A stretch of DNA of 64,000 bases from Roseovarius sp. MMSF_3281 (GCF_030733685.1 NZ_JASHIM010000015.1:1-64000); one strand, 5' to 3'; shown: positions 54,347 to 63,256, counted from the first letter of the stretch. Notes: generated by a model not told the origin, from the sequence alone. A program made the numbers and translations.

Positions 54347-56023
54347 TTATGACGATACCTGTTCGCGGAGGATTGATGCGGTAAGTGAGATCATCAGGTA
54401 GATGCCCGAGAAAATCAGGAAGGCCAAGATCGTATTCTCGAAAGACCGCGGATAGGAGGGATCTTGCGAGGCGACCGGTTTGACGCTGACGGTGAGGTAG
54501 CGCACCTGTTTATTGGCTTCAATCTCGGATTGGCGTTTTGATTCCAGCGCGGATTGCAGCACCATGTCGGCCGTGGCCAGATCGGCCTGCGCCATCTGGA
54601 TTTCTGCCGCTTGTGACGCCAGTGAGGCACTTCCTTCGGTGGCTTCGTTCAAGCGGGCGGACTGCTTGTCGAATTCTTCGGTCAGAACTTCGATTTCGCT
54701 GCGCAGGGCGGCCACCTTGGCGCTGTTGGGTCTTTGGTTGTTGAGTTGCGTATTAAGGGCCAGTTGCTTTTCCTGAAGCTGCAGTTCGACCGAGTTGATC
54801 AATGACCGGATCGAGGCGATTTCGCCCTCGGGGTCAAGCAGCGTGCCTTCTTGCAGTGCGACAAGCCGTTCCTGGGCCGCGCGGCGTTCATCCTTGGCGT
54901 CCTCAAGGGAGGCGCTGGCGGTTTTTACCGCATCCTGGCGTTTTTCCTGGCTGAGGTGGTCAACCCGTTCCTCGGCGTAGTCGAGAAGCTTTTCGGAAAA
55001 CCGGGCGCTGGTTTCCGGATCGGCGGTAGAAAGCTCCATCCGGATCACGCCCTCTGTCGGGTCATAGCCAAGTTTCACGTATTTCTTGTAAAGTTTGTAG
55101 GCCGCTTCGTTGCTGGCATCTTCGTCAAGCCGCTGCAGCGGGTCGATCCAGTCTTGGCTGAAATGATCGCGAAAGCCGACATCCTGATCAAGGCGCAGCA
55201 TGGCGTCTTTCGATTCGAGATAGGATTGCGTTGCAATCGAATCCTGCCCGGTTGCGAAGGCGGTTCCGCTGAACAGGCCTGCCGCCGCACCGCCCGCGCC
55301 GCCGCCGCCATCGGCGGTCAGGATAAGGAACTCCGATTTGGTCGAATACATCGGCGTGGCGACCGCATAGAAATAGTAGCCTGCAATGAGCGTGGGCAGA
55401 AACACGAAGGCCGACAGGCGGGTCAGCAGCAAAAGCAGCCTGCGGCGCCGGCGTTTGGCGATGTCGCGTTGAATTTCCTGGATTTCATGGGCGCGGCGGT
55501 CTGCCGGGCTGAGTTGATTGGTGGTGGGCAGGTTTTGCTGCCCCGCCGGAACCGTCTGCGGCAGTTGCACCTTGGGGGTGTCACTTTCCGGTGTGACCCC
55601 GGTTTGGGTGTTTCCCGTACCGCCGTTGCCCGTGCCGCCACCGCCGGGGGCCACCAGTTCAAGGATATTGGCCCGTTGGAACGGGTCCACGCCCTTGGCG
55701 CGCAAAAGCCTGACGGCATCGAAGTCGGACGTCGGTGCAAGGCCGTATTTTTGCGCCATGCGGCGGGCCATGCGCAATTGGCGGCCGGTCAGCCCCTCTT
55801 TGCGAATTTCATCAATGCTTTGGGCCGAGGCCATTTCACGGGCCGAGCTTACCTCGCCCTCATGGGCCTGTGGCGCATGGACATGCGGCGCAGTTTGATC
55901 GGCGGGTGCCTCGCTGCCCTGGTCTGCGGCGCGGGCGGTTTCAGCCTGCTGCGATGCTGCACCGTTGGGCGTGGGGATGGTGCGGCGGATGCGGAACTTT
56001 CTAGCCTTGGGTTTCGTAGTCAT
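54347..56023 (-). CDS. kpsE: Capsule polysaccharide export protein, KpsE/Wzz-like, with long N-terminal extension
   Basis: A 558-residue inner-membrane protein of the polysaccharide co-polymerase type. It has a hydrophilic N-terminal extension of about 215 residues (Ala/Gln/Pro-rich, with a GGGGTGNGGTGN tract around 125-135), a first helix near 220-240 (RLSAFVFLPTLIAGYYFY), a periplasmic domain with long coiled-coil segments rich in Ala, Glu and Lys (about 350-500), and a second helix close to the C terminus (TILAFLIFSGIYLMISL). E. coli KpsE is about 380 residues, so the N-terminal part is extra. It overlaps the kpsT gene by 23 bp and is coupled to kdsA downstream. The ATG used is the first after the shared end. 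Confidence 0.85.
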   Translation of the reverse strand: MTTKPKARKFRIRRTIPTPNGAASQQAETARAADQGSEAPADQTAPHVHAPQAHEGEVSSAREMASAQSIDEIRKEGLTGRQLRMARRMAQKYGLAPTSDFDAVRLLRAKGVDPFQRANILELVAPGGGGTGNGGTGNTQTGVTPESDTPKVQLPQTVPAGQQNLPTTNQLSPADRRAHEIQEIQRDIAKRRRRRLLLLLTRLSAFVFLPTLIAGYYFYAVATPMYSTKSEFLILTADGGGGAGGAAAGLFSGTAFATGQDSIATQSYLESKDAMLRLDQDVGFRDHFSQDWIDPLQRLDEDASNEAAYKLYKKYVKLGYDPTEGVIRMELSTADPETSARFSEKLLDYAEERVDHLSQEKRQDAVKTASASLEDAKDERRAAQERLVALQEGTLLDPEGEIASIRSLINSVELQLQEKQLALNTQLNNQRPNSAKVAALRSEIEVLTEEFDKQSARLNEATEGSASLASQAAEIQMAQADLATADMVLQSALESKRQSEIEANKQVRYLTVSVKPVASQDPSYPRSFENTILAFLIFSGIYLMISLTASILREQVSS

Positions 56024-56660
56024 AAAGCTGCTTTGCCTCTTCCAAGGTATCAAACATGTATAACTGACCATTCATCAGAACGGCAGCGGACCGTGCAAAT
56101 TTTTCGAGCGTTTCGGGTTGGTGGGACACGATGATCACGGTGGTGGTGCGCAGGCGTTCCTTGAGAATTTCACCGGCCTTGCGGTTGAATTCCACGTCTG
56201 TCGAACCGGGCATGCCCTCGTCGATGAGGTACATGTCGAAATCCAGCGCGAGCATGAGTGAGAAGGTGAAGCGCGCCCGCATCCCCGAGGAGTACGTCCC
56301 GAGCGGTTGGTCGAAATATTCACCCAGATTGCACATCCAGCGGCAGAATGCCTCGATATAATCGGGGTCGAGGCCGTAAAGGCGCGCGATGTATCGGGAA
56401 TTTTCCATGGCAGAGATCTTCGAGATGACCCCCCCCATGAAGCCAAGCGGAAAGCTGATCCGGCAGCCACGGCGAATTTCGCCTTCGTCGGGCTTTTCCA
56501 GTCCGGCCATCATGTTGATCAATGTGGTTTTGCCGGTGCCGTTGGGGGCGAGAATACCAAGTGAGCGGCCCAGTTCGACACGAAAACTGACGCGGTCAAG
56601 GATTACCTTGCGCTGCTTGCCCGTCCAGAAGGACTTGCTGACACTATTGAATTCGAGCAT
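56001..56660 (-). CDS. kpsT: Capsule polysaccharide ABC exporter ATPase KpsT-type
   Basis: A 219-residue ABC ATPase for polysaccharide export. Walker A is APNGTGKTT (38-46), the signature is replaced by the exporter-type YSSGMRARFTFSL and Walker B is YLIDEGMPGSTD, both typical of KpsT/Wzt-like ATPases. It is the first gene of the kpsT-kpsE-kdsA-mutase operon. No KpsM permease gene is next to it, so the membrane partner must be elsewhere. GGAGCAACAGG precedes the ATG. Confidence 0.9.
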   Translation of the reverse strand: MLEFNSVSKSFWTGKQRKVILDRVSFRVELGRSLGILAPNGTGKTTLINMMAGLEKPDEGEIRRGCRISFPLGFMGGVISKISAMENSRYIARLYGLDPDYIEAFCRWMCNLGEYFDQPLGTYSSGMRARFTFSLMLALDFDMYLIDEGMPGSTDVEFNRKAGEILKERLRTTTVIIVSHQPETLEKFARSAAVLMNGQLYMFDTLEEAKQLYDYETQG

Positions 56661-56744
56661 CCTGTTGCTCCGATGCCGCTCTGCCTGACCTCTTGCCGAG
56701 GCTCCGTTAAGGGATGGTTAGCCCGATTTTGCATATTATGCCGG

Positions 56745-56765
56745 ATTGGCGTGCAATATGCCAAT
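56745..56765. promoter_or_regulatory. Inverted repeat ATTGGC-N9-GCCAAT upstream of kpsT
   Basis: Perfect 6-bp inverted repeat with a 9-bp spacer (21 bp in all), about 85 bp upstream of the kpsT start. A smaller hairpin GGGCAT-TTTT-ATGCCC (56772-56787) lies next to it. Both are in an AT-richer 120-bp stretch between kpsT and ectR. An operator for the capsule operon is an inference from position and symmetry. Confidence 0.4.
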
Positions 56766-56880
56766 AAATCTGGGCATTTTTATGCCCCGCCGGAAAAAAT
56801 GCATTTGGTTTCGATCGGGGCCAGCCGCGGGCGCATATGCGGCTAGCTGTGCGGCTGTCTTCGGAGCGTGAGGAGCGGCT

Positions 56881-57453
56881 TTAGTGGGTGTGGTGGATGT
56901 CGCCCACGGCAAGGACCGGCGAGGCGTCGATTTCCTCGGCGTCCAGCATGCTGGCCACGCGTTCAAGCACGGCGACGATCATCGCCTGTTCCCACTCTTC
57001 CAAGCCTTCGAATTGCTTTACGTATTTCTGTTGCAGGGCGTCGGGTGCCGTCTGGACCTTGGAAAGCCCCAATTTGGTGATTTCAAGATCGGTTTGCCGG
57101 CGGTCGGTTTCGGACCTGTGGCGCGAGAGCAGGTCTTTTGCTTCGAGTTTCTTGATCAGCGATGAGACCGTCGCCATCGTCACGCCCATGCGGTTGGACA
57201 ATTCGGTTGGCGTCGCGTGGCCCTTTTCCGCGACAATTTGCAACACCCGAAGCTGTACGGCCGTCAAACCGGCGTCGCGCGCCAGGTTCTTGGCATACAT
57301 TTCGGTGGCGCGCAGGATGCGGCGCAGGGCGATGAGGCTGATGTCTGTGCGGTCCACGTCAAGCTCCAGATAAGGCCTTGTAAACTTACCCGATTTTCCC
57401 GTTTCCGCAATCCGGCCATTTGGTACGTTGGTTTTACTAACTAAGTTTCTCAT
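56881..57453 (-). CDS. ectR: MarR-family transcriptional regulator EctR
   Basis: Regulator of the ectoine genes that lie divergently beside it. The frame of 190 residues has a MarR winged helix: LTAVQLRVLQIVAEKGHATP, then ELSNRMGVTMATVSSLIKKLE (helix-turn-helix, about 83-103) and LLSRHRSETDRRQTDLEIT (wing). The first 35 residues are weakly conserved in character, and a good promoter lies so close to the first ATG that the real start may be internal or the mRNA leaderless. EctR proteins typically repress ectABC and respond to osmotic state. The position next to ectA supports the call. Confidence 0.87.
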   Translation of the reverse strand: MRNLVSKTNVPNGRIAETGKSGKFTRPYLELDVDRTDISLIALRRILRATEMYAKNLARDAGLTAVQLRVLQIVAEKGHATPTELSNRMGVTMATVSSLIKKLEAKDLLSRHRSETDRRQTDLEITKLGLSKVQTAPDALQQKYVKQFEGLEEWEQAMIVAVLERVASMLDAEEIDASPVLAVGDIHHTH

Positions 57454-57459
57454 GCGGAG

Positions 57460-57488
57460 TATATAGGTATTAAGGCTATAATGTGCAA
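57460..57488 (-). promoter_or_regulatory. Promoter of ectR
   Basis: On the minus strand TTGCAC (57488-57483) and TATATA (57465-57460) with a 17-bp spacer make a near-consensus sigma-70-type promoter. Transcription would start at about the first ATG of ectR. Confidence 0.55.
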
Positions 57489-57532
57489 ATTTCGGCCGAT
57501 TACGCCATTGATGAGTTAATTTACTTAGCCTC

Positions 57533-57560
57533 TTGAAATTTCGCGTGCGAGACGTATTAT
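57533..57560 (+). promoter_or_regulatory. Promoter of ectABC-ask
   Basis: TTGAAA and TATTAT with a 16-bp spacer, about 30 bp before the ectA start codon. The region is AT-rich. The direct repeat TTAGCCT (57525-57531 and 57560-57566) flanks it and may be part of a regulator site. Confidence 0.6.
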
Positions 57561-57591
57561 TAGCCTATCTAACAAAAAGGGATCTAGCGCC

Positions 57592-58122
57592 GTGCATAGT
57601 ATTCAAGGATCGAAACCGAACAAGGAACTGACCTTTCGCAAACCATTGCGTGAGGACGGGGCAGCGATTTGGGATTTGATCTCGTCCTGCCATCCGCTTG
57701 ATGAAAACTCGATGTACTGCAACCTGATCCAGTGTGATCATTTCGGCGATACCTGTATCGTGGCGGAAATGGACGGAGACATGGTTGGCTGGATCTCGGC
57801 CTACATCATGCCGAGCGACCCCGAGACGCTGTTTGTCTGGCAGGTGGCCGTATCTTCGAAGGCGCGTGGCAAGGGCCTTGGGTCGCGCATGCTGACCGAG
57901 CTTGTTGATCGGGAAGAGTGCAAGGAGGTGAATCGCCTTCAAACCACGATCACCCTGAACAACGATGCGTCCTGGGCGCTGTTCGGCCGCTTTTCGAAGT
58001 CGCAGAACGGCAAACTGCGCAGTGAGCCGCATTATACCCGTGAAGACCATTTTGACGGACGTCACGCGACGGAACACATGGTTACAATCGAATTCGCCGA
58101 GGAGCTGAAGCGCGCCGCCTAA
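57592..58122 (+). CDS. ectA: L-2,4-diaminobutyrate acetyltransferase
   Basis: Second step of ectoine synthesis: acetylates 2,4-diaminobutyrate at the gamma-amino group. The 176-residue GNAT protein has FRKPLREDGAAIWDLISSCH at the N terminus, VWQVAVSSKARGKGLGSRM (acetyl-CoA loop RGKGLG, 92-97) and LNNDASWALFGRFS. It starts with GTG at 57592, with AAGGGA 11 bp upstream. It is the first gene of ectABC-ask, and ectB follows 43 bp later. Confidence 0.95.
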   Translation: MHSIQGSKPNKELTFRKPLREDGAAIWDLISSCHPLDENSMYCNLIQCDHFGDTCIVAEMDGDMVGWISAYIMPSDPETLFVWQVAVSSKARGKGLGSRMLTELVDREECKEVNRLQTTITLNNDASWALFGRFSKSQNGKLRSEPHYTREDHFDGRHATEHMVTIEFAEELKRAA

Positions 58123-58165
58123 TCGCCTGCGCCAGCCCTCAACTCTCCTAACCAAAGGATCTATC

Positions 58166-59458
58166 ATGTCGACTGACACGTCAGCCGAAACTTCTATTTT
58201 CACCCGCCGGGAATCCGAGGCGCGCAGCTATTGCCGCAGCTTCGAGGCGGTGTTCACGAAAGCCAAGGGCGCGGAACTGACCGACGCCGAAGGCCGGACC
58301 TATATCGACTTTCTCGCCGGGTGTTCATCGCTCAACTATGGGCACAACGACACGGATATGAAGCAGGCGCTTGTCGAGCATATCGCTGGCGATGGCATTG
58401 CCCATGGCCTGGATATGTATACCAGCGAAAAGGCCAGCTTTCTGAAGGCCTACGAGGAGAACGTCCTCAAGCCCCGTGGCATGGACTACAAGGTGATGAT
58501 GACCGGCCCGACTGGCACGAACGCCGTAGAGGCGGCGATGAAGCTGGCCCGGAAGGTCACCGGCCGCCGCAACGTGGTGGCATTCACCAACGGGTTCCAC
58601 GGCATGACCATGGGGGCTCTGTCGCTGACCGGGAACGCCGGGAAGCGCGCCGGGGCCGGTGGCGGATCGCTGGCCGATGTGACGCATTTGCCCTTTGATG
58701 GCGCGCTTGGCGAGGGCGTGGATACACTTTCGCAGATCGAGTGGATGTTCGATAATCCCTCGTCCGGCGTGGACGCGCCCGCCGCCTTCATCTTTGAGCC
58801 CGTGCAGGGCGAGGGCGGGCTGAATGCCGCATCGAACGAATGGATGCAGGGCGTGGCCCGTCTGGCCAAGAAGCTGGGTGCGCTGCTGATCGTGGACGAT
58901 ATCCAATCGGGCTGTGGCCGGACCGGCGCCTATTTCGGCTTCGAAGAGGCCGGGATTGAGCCCGACATGATCACGCAGGCAAAATCGCTGTCGGGCTTCG
59001 GCCTGCCGTTTGCCGCGCTGTTGATCAAGCCCGAGCACGATATCTGGAAGCCCGCCGAGCACAACGGTACCTTCCGGGGCAATACCCATGCCTTCGTGAC
59101 GGGCCGCGTTGCGCTTGAGAAATTCTGGAGCGACGACAGCTTCCAGAACGAAGTGCAGCACAAGTCGGCCATTCTGACCGCCGGGTTGCAGGCGATCGCC
59201 GATGTCTTGCCCGAGGCACGCCTCAAGGGGCGTGGCATGATGCAGGGTGTCGATGTGGGCTCGGGCGAATTGGCCGGTGATATCTGTGGTCGTGCCTTCG
59301 ACAAGGGTCTGATCATCGAGACATCGGGGGCGCATGACGAGGTGGTCAAGGTCCTGGCACCGCTGACCATTGAGGAAGAGACACTGCGCAAGGGTCTGAA
59401 CATCCTGCTGGATGCAACCCGCGATGCGACTGTGAACACGAAGATTGCAGCGGAGTAA
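58166..59458 (+). CDS. ectB: Diaminobutyrate-2-oxoglutarate transaminase
   Basis: First step of ectoine synthesis: transaminates aspartate-semialdehyde with glutamate to 2,4-diaminobutyrate. The 430 residues are a class III aminotransferase with the PLP Lys in ITQAKSLSG (K273), the pyridine-binding Asp in LLIVDDIQSG (244-245), and the FIFEPVQGEGG loop. AAAGGATC precedes the ATG. Length and motif order match EctB. Confidence 0.96.
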   Translation: MSTDTSAETSIFTRRESEARSYCRSFEAVFTKAKGAELTDAEGRTYIDFLAGCSSLNYGHNDTDMKQALVEHIAGDGIAHGLDMYTSEKASFLKAYEENVLKPRGMDYKVMMTGPTGTNAVEAAMKLARKVTGRRNVVAFTNGFHGMTMGALSLTGNAGKRAGAGGGSLADVTHLPFDGALGEGVDTLSQIEWMFDNPSSGVDAPAAFIFEPVQGEGGLNAASNEWMQGVARLAKKLGALLIVDDIQSGCGRTGAYFGFEEAGIEPDMITQAKSLSGFGLPFAALLIKPEHDIWKPAEHNGTFRGNTHAFVTGRVALEKFWSDDSFQNEVQHKSAILTAGLQAIADVLPEARLKGRGMMQGVDVGSGELAGDICGRAFDKGLIIETSGAHDEVVKVLAPLTIEEETLRKGLNILLDATRDATVNTKIAAE

Positions 59459-59462
59459 CGCA

Positions 59463-59855
59463 ATGATTGTCAGAGATTTCGACGACGTGGTGAAAGCCGG
59501 TAATTCGGTCTCGGACGCAGATTGGACATCTGTCCGGATGCTGCTTGCCGACGATGGAATGGGGTTTTCGTTCCATATCACTTTCCTGCACGAAGGCAGC
59601 GAGCATACTTTCGAGTATAAGAACCACTTCGAAAGCGTCTATTGCATTCAGGGTAAAGGCTCGATCACCGATCTGGCGACCGGGGAAACCCACCAGATCA
59701 AGCCGGGCACCATGTATGCCCTGAATGAACATGATCGCCACGTCCTGCGGGCCGAAGAGGAACTTGTCATGGCCTGCGTTTTCAACCCGCCCGTGACCGG
59801 CAAGGAGGTTCATCGCGAAGATGGATCCTATGCCGCGCCGGAAGAGGTTTCCTGA
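59463..59855 (+). CDS. ectC: L-ectoine synthase
   Basis: Closes N-acetyl-diaminobutyrate to ectoine. The 130-residue cupin protein starts MIVRDFDDVVKAGNSVSD and has the metal site residues in EYKNHFESVYCIQGKGSI and LNEHDRHVL. ATG 59463 with GGAG upstream was preferred over an ATG at 59445 inside ectB, since EctC proteins begin MIVR. No ectD (ectoine hydroxylase) follows, so hydroxyectoine production is not indicated here. Confidence 0.96.
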   Translation: MIVRDFDDVVKAGNSVSDADWTSVRMLLADDGMGFSFHITFLHEGSEHTFEYKNHFESVYCIQGKGSITDLATGETHQIKPGTMYALNEHDRHVLRAEEELVMACVFNPPVTGKEVHREDGSYAAPEEVS

Positions 59856-59899
59856 ACACACAGAGGCTTTCTGGGGCGCAAGCCCCGGAATGAACTTTT

Positions 59900-61342
59900 A
59901 TGACTTTTGAGAATCACACCGTCGAAAAGATCGGTGGTACATCCATGTCGCGGCTTAATGAGCTTGTCGACACCTTGTTCAAGCGCGATGAACCCTCGAA
60001 GATTTACAACCGCGTTTTCGTGGTGTCGGCCTTTGGCGGCATCACCAACCTGTTGTTGGAGCACAAGAAATCGGGCGAGGCGGGGGTTTACGCCTGTTTT
60101 GCCAATGACGAGGACGATCACGGCTGGCTTGATGCGCTGTCCAAGGTGGCAACGGGAATGCGCCAAGCCCATGCCGCGGTTCTGTCGAATGCCGCGGATA
60201 TCAGCGATGCCGATGATTTTGTCCGCGACCGGGTTGAAGGCGCGCGCAGTTGCCTGATCGACCTGCAGCGCCTGTGTTCCTACGGTCATTTCCGTCTGAG
60301 CGAGCACATGATGCTGACGCGTGAATTGCTGTCGGGTCTGGGCGAGGCGCATTCGGCTTACGTGACCACGCTGGCCCTGCGCCGTGAAGGAATCGATGCG
60401 CGGTTTGTTGACCTCAGCGGCTGGCGCGACGAGCGCGAGATGACGCTGGATGAACGTATCCGCGACGGTTTCGCCGATGTGGACCCGGCCAGGGAATTGC
60501 CCATCGTCACCGGTTATGCCCAGTGCAAAGAGGGCCTGATGGCCGAATTCGACCGGGGTTATTCCGAGGTGACCTTTAGCCGGATCGCGGCCCTGACAGC
60601 CGCGCGCGAGGCGATCATTCACAAGGAGTTCCACCTGTCTTCGGCGGATCCCAACCTTGTGGAAGGAGAGGTGCACAAGCTGGGCCATACGAATTACGAC
60701 GTGGCCGATCAGCTTTCGAACATGGGGATGGAGGCGATTCACCCCAAGGCGGCCAAGACCCTGCGTCAGGCCGACGTGCCGCTGCGCGTCACCAACGCCT
60801 TTGAGCCGCATGACCCGGGCACCTTGATCGACGATCAGCCCGCCGAAACAGCGAGCGCCGAGATCGTGACCGGCCTTGATGTGCATGCGCTTGAACTTTT
60901 TGAGCAGGACATGGTGGGCGTCAAAGGCTATGATGCCAAGATCCTTGAACTGCTCACGCGGCATGGCTTGCGGATTGTCTCGAAGACCTCGAACGCCAAC
61001 ACGATCACGCACTATGTGGATGCGCCTTTGCGCGATATTCGCAAGGTGGAACGCGATCTGAATGCCGTGTATCCTAGCGCCGAATTGACGATCCAGCCGC
61101 TGGCAATTGCATCGGTCATCGGGCGGGATCTGTCGGGCCTCAAGGCCCTGGCCAATGGTTTGAAGGCGCTTGCGCAGGCGGATGTGGATGTCATTTCGGC
61201 GCATCACACAACCCGCGCCGTCGATGTGCAATTCGTCGTGCCGCGCAAGGATTTGTCGCAATCGATCAGCGCGTTGCACGGGGCTTTTTTCCAAGAGGGG
61301 GAAACGCCGGAGGTTGCGCCCGAGGCACGTAAAGCCGCGTGA
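59900..61342 (+). CDS. ask_ect: Ectoine-specific aspartate kinase
   Basis: Dedicated aspartokinase that feeds aspartyl-phosphate into ectoine synthesis, typically less feedback-inhibited than the housekeeping enzyme. The 480 residues have VEKIGGTSMSRL (phosphate loop, K-x-G-G-T-S), VVSAFGGITNLLLEH, HKEFHLSSADPN and a C-terminal ACT pair with KVERDLNAVYPSAEL. The N-terminal form KIGGTSM rather than KFGGTS is characteristic of the Ask_Ect group. It follows ectC by 44 bp and closes the operon at a terminator. Confidence 0.94.
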   Translation: MTFENHTVEKIGGTSMSRLNELVDTLFKRDEPSKIYNRVFVVSAFGGITNLLLEHKKSGEAGVYACFANDEDDHGWLDALSKVATGMRQAHAAVLSNAADISDADDFVRDRVEGARSCLIDLQRLCSYGHFRLSEHMMLTRELLSGLGEAHSAYVTTLALRREGIDARFVDLSGWRDEREMTLDERIRDGFADVDPARELPIVTGYAQCKEGLMAEFDRGYSEVTFSRIAALTAAREAIIHKEFHLSSADPNLVEGEVHKLGHTNYDVADQLSNMGMEAIHPKAAKTLRQADVPLRVTNAFEPHDPGTLIDDQPAETASAEIVTGLDVHALELFEQDMVGVKGYDAKILELLTRHGLRIVSKTSNANTITHYVDAPLRDIRKVERDLNAVYPSAELTIQPLAIASVIGRDLSGLKALANGLKALAQADVDVISAHHTTRAVDVQFVVPRKDLSQSISALHGAFFQEGETPEVAPEARKAA

Positions 61343-61367
61343 TCCAAGCGTTTCGTGACGCATTTTG

Positions 61368-61400
61368 AAGGCCCCGCCATGACATGTGGCGGGGCCTTTT
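61368..61400 (+). terminator. Rho-independent terminator of the ectoine operon
   Basis: A 12-bp stem, AAGGCCCCGCCA against TGGCGGGGCCTT around a 7-nt loop, is followed by TT. It starts 26 bp after the aspartokinase stop codon. Confidence 0.93.
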
Positions 61401-61496
61401 GCCTGCGCCCCCCTTAACAAGTTCTTCATGCAGCGCCATAAAGGGGGCAATGGAACCGGGGCGCGTGGATGACGCAATGTTGAAAGGCCAAGGCTG

Positions 61497-62444
61497 ATGC
61501 TGCGCTATGCCGGGCGGCGGCTTTTTTCTTTGGCGGTGTCGCTGTGGGTGGCAAGCCTTGTGATCTTCCTTGCACTGGAGATCGTGCCGGGCGATCCGGC
61601 GGCCTATATGCTGGGGATCAATGCGCAGGAGGATACGCTTGCGGCGCTGCGCGAGGAACTGGGCCTGAATGGCAGCCCAATGGAGCGCTATCTTGCGTGG
61701 ATCGGCGGGATGTTTCAGGGGGATTTCGGCACCTCCTATACCTATCGCACACCGGTGTCCGAGATGATTGCCGACAGGCTTTGGGTAAGCTTGCCCTTGG
61801 CGCTTTTTGCCTTGGCGCTGTCGACGCTGATTGCCTTTCCGGCGGGTATTTTGGCCGCGCGCAACCGGGGTTCGGTTGTTGATGTGGCGATCATGGGCGG
61901 CACGCAATTGGGCGTGGCGATTCCGAATTTCTGGTTCGCGATGTTGATGGTGCTTGTCTTTGCCATCAACCTGCGCTGGTTCAGCGCCGGGGGCTTTCCG
62001 GGATGGAGCGAGGGGATTGGCCCGGCCCTGAAGGCGCTGACCCTGCCCGCCATTGCGCTTGCCTTGCCACAGGCCAGTATCTTGGCGCGGGTCATGCGCT
62101 CGGCCCTGTTGGATACCTTGGGCGAGGATTACATCCGCACCGCCCGCGCCAAGGGCCTTACACAGGGACAGGCCCTGCGCCGTCATGCCCTGCGCAATGC
62201 GCTTATTCCGGTGCTGACGATCATCGGGTTGCAGTTTTCCTTCCTGCTGGCGGGCGCGATCATCATCGAGAATGTCTTTTACCTGCCCGGTCTTGGCCGC
62301 TTGGTGTTCCAAGCGATCAGCGCGCGGGACTTGATCGTGGTGGAGTCGGTCGTGATGCTTCTGGTCTTTGCCGTCATCATGGTGAATTTCGCGGTCGACA
62401 TCGCCTATGCCTGGGTCGATCCACGGCTAAGGGGGCGCAGATGA
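61497..62444 (+). CDS. Dipeptide/oligopeptide-type ABC transporter permease (DppB family)
   Basis: A 315-residue permease of the DppB/OppB type: MLRYAGRRLFSLAVSLWVAS helix at the N terminus, the periplasmic GDPAAYMLG and MFQGDFGTSYTYRTPVSEMI, and the EAA loop region ARVMRSALLDTLGEDYIRTARAKGL (split) with HALRNALIPVLTIIG. Its stop overlaps the start of the next permease gene (ATGA). The substrate class is peptides, nickel or related compounds and cannot be narrowed; the binding-protein gene is not in this part of the window. Confidence 0.92.
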   Translation: MLRYAGRRLFSLAVSLWVASLVIFLALEIVPGDPAAYMLGINAQEDTLAALREELGLNGSPMERYLAWIGGMFQGDFGTSYTYRTPVSEMIADRLWVSLPLALFALALSTLIAFPAGILAARNRGSVVDVAIMGGTQLGVAIPNFWFAMLMVLVFAINLRWFSAGGFPGWSEGIGPALKALTLPAIALALPQASILARVMRSALLDTLGEDYIRTARAKGLTQGQALRRHALRNALIPVLTIIGLQFSFLLAGAIIIENVFYLPGLGRLVFQAISARDLIVVESVVMLLVFAVIMVNFAVDIAYAWVDPRLRGRR

Positions 62445-63256
62445 AGGCAAGCCTTTGGATCGGGGCCTTGATTTCCGCGCTTGTCACCGGGGCGGCGCTT
62501 TTGTCGTTCCTTTGGGTGCCGCATGATATCGAGGCGCTTGATATCGCCAATAAAATCAAGCCGCCCTCGGGCGCGCATCTTCTGGGCACCGATCATTTCG
62601 GGCGCGATATCCTTTCGATGCTGATGGTGGGCGCGCGCACCTCGATTGCCGTGGCGATTGTCGCGGTTGTGATCGGGATGGGCTTTGGCGTGCCACTTGG
62701 GCTGGCCGCTGCCGCGCGGCAGGGGGGCTGGATGGACGAGGTGATCATGCGCGGCAATGATTTGATCTTTGCCTTTCCCAGCCTGCTGATTGCGATCATG
62801 ATCACCGCCGTCTTCGGGGCAGGCGCGGTGAATGCCATCATTGCCATCGGTATTTTCAATATTCCGGTCTTTGCAAGGCTTTCGCGCGGTGCGGCCCTGT
62901 CGCTCTGGACACGCGATTACGTGCTTGCGGCACGGGTGGCGGGCAAGGGGCGCCTGCGGATCAGTGCCGAGCATATCCTGCCCAATCTGGCCAACCTGTT
63001 GATCGTGCAGGGCACCATTCAGTTCAGCCTTGGTATCCTGGCCGAGGCGGCGCTGAGCTATGTCGGCCTTGGGGCGCAGCCGCCTGTGCCAAGCTGGGGC
63101 CGGATGCTGGCCGATAGCCAGACGATGATCTCGTTCGCGCCGCATATGGCGCTGTTTCCGGGGCTGGCGATCCTGCTGACAGTGCTGGGGCTGAACCTGA
63201 TGGGGGATGGCTTGCGCGATTGGTTGGACCCGCGACTGGCGAGGGATGCGCGATGA
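62441..63256 (+). CDS. Dipeptide/oligopeptide-type ABC transporter permease (DppC family)
   Basis: A 271-residue partner permease: SGAHLLGTDHFGRDILSMLM (DppC hallmark, about 44-63), GLAAAARQGGWMDEVIMRGN and the loop LAARVAGKGRLRISAEHILPN. The ATG overlaps the DppB-type stop and its own stop overlaps the following ATPase start. Frames reading further upstream are shadows of the first permease. Confidence 0.92.
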   Translation: MKASLWIGALISALVTGAALLSFLWVPHDIEALDIANKIKPPSGAHLLGTDHFGRDILSMLMVGARTSIAVAIVAVVIGMGFGVPLGLAAAARQGGWMDEVIMRGNDLIFAFPSLLIAIMITAVFGAGAVNAIIAIGIFNIPVFARLSRGAALSLWTRDYVLAARVAGKGRLRISAEHILPNLANLLIVQGTIQFSLGILAEAALSYVGLGAQPPVPSWGRMLADSQTMISFAPHMALFPGLAILLTVLGLNLMGDGLRDWLDPRLARDAR

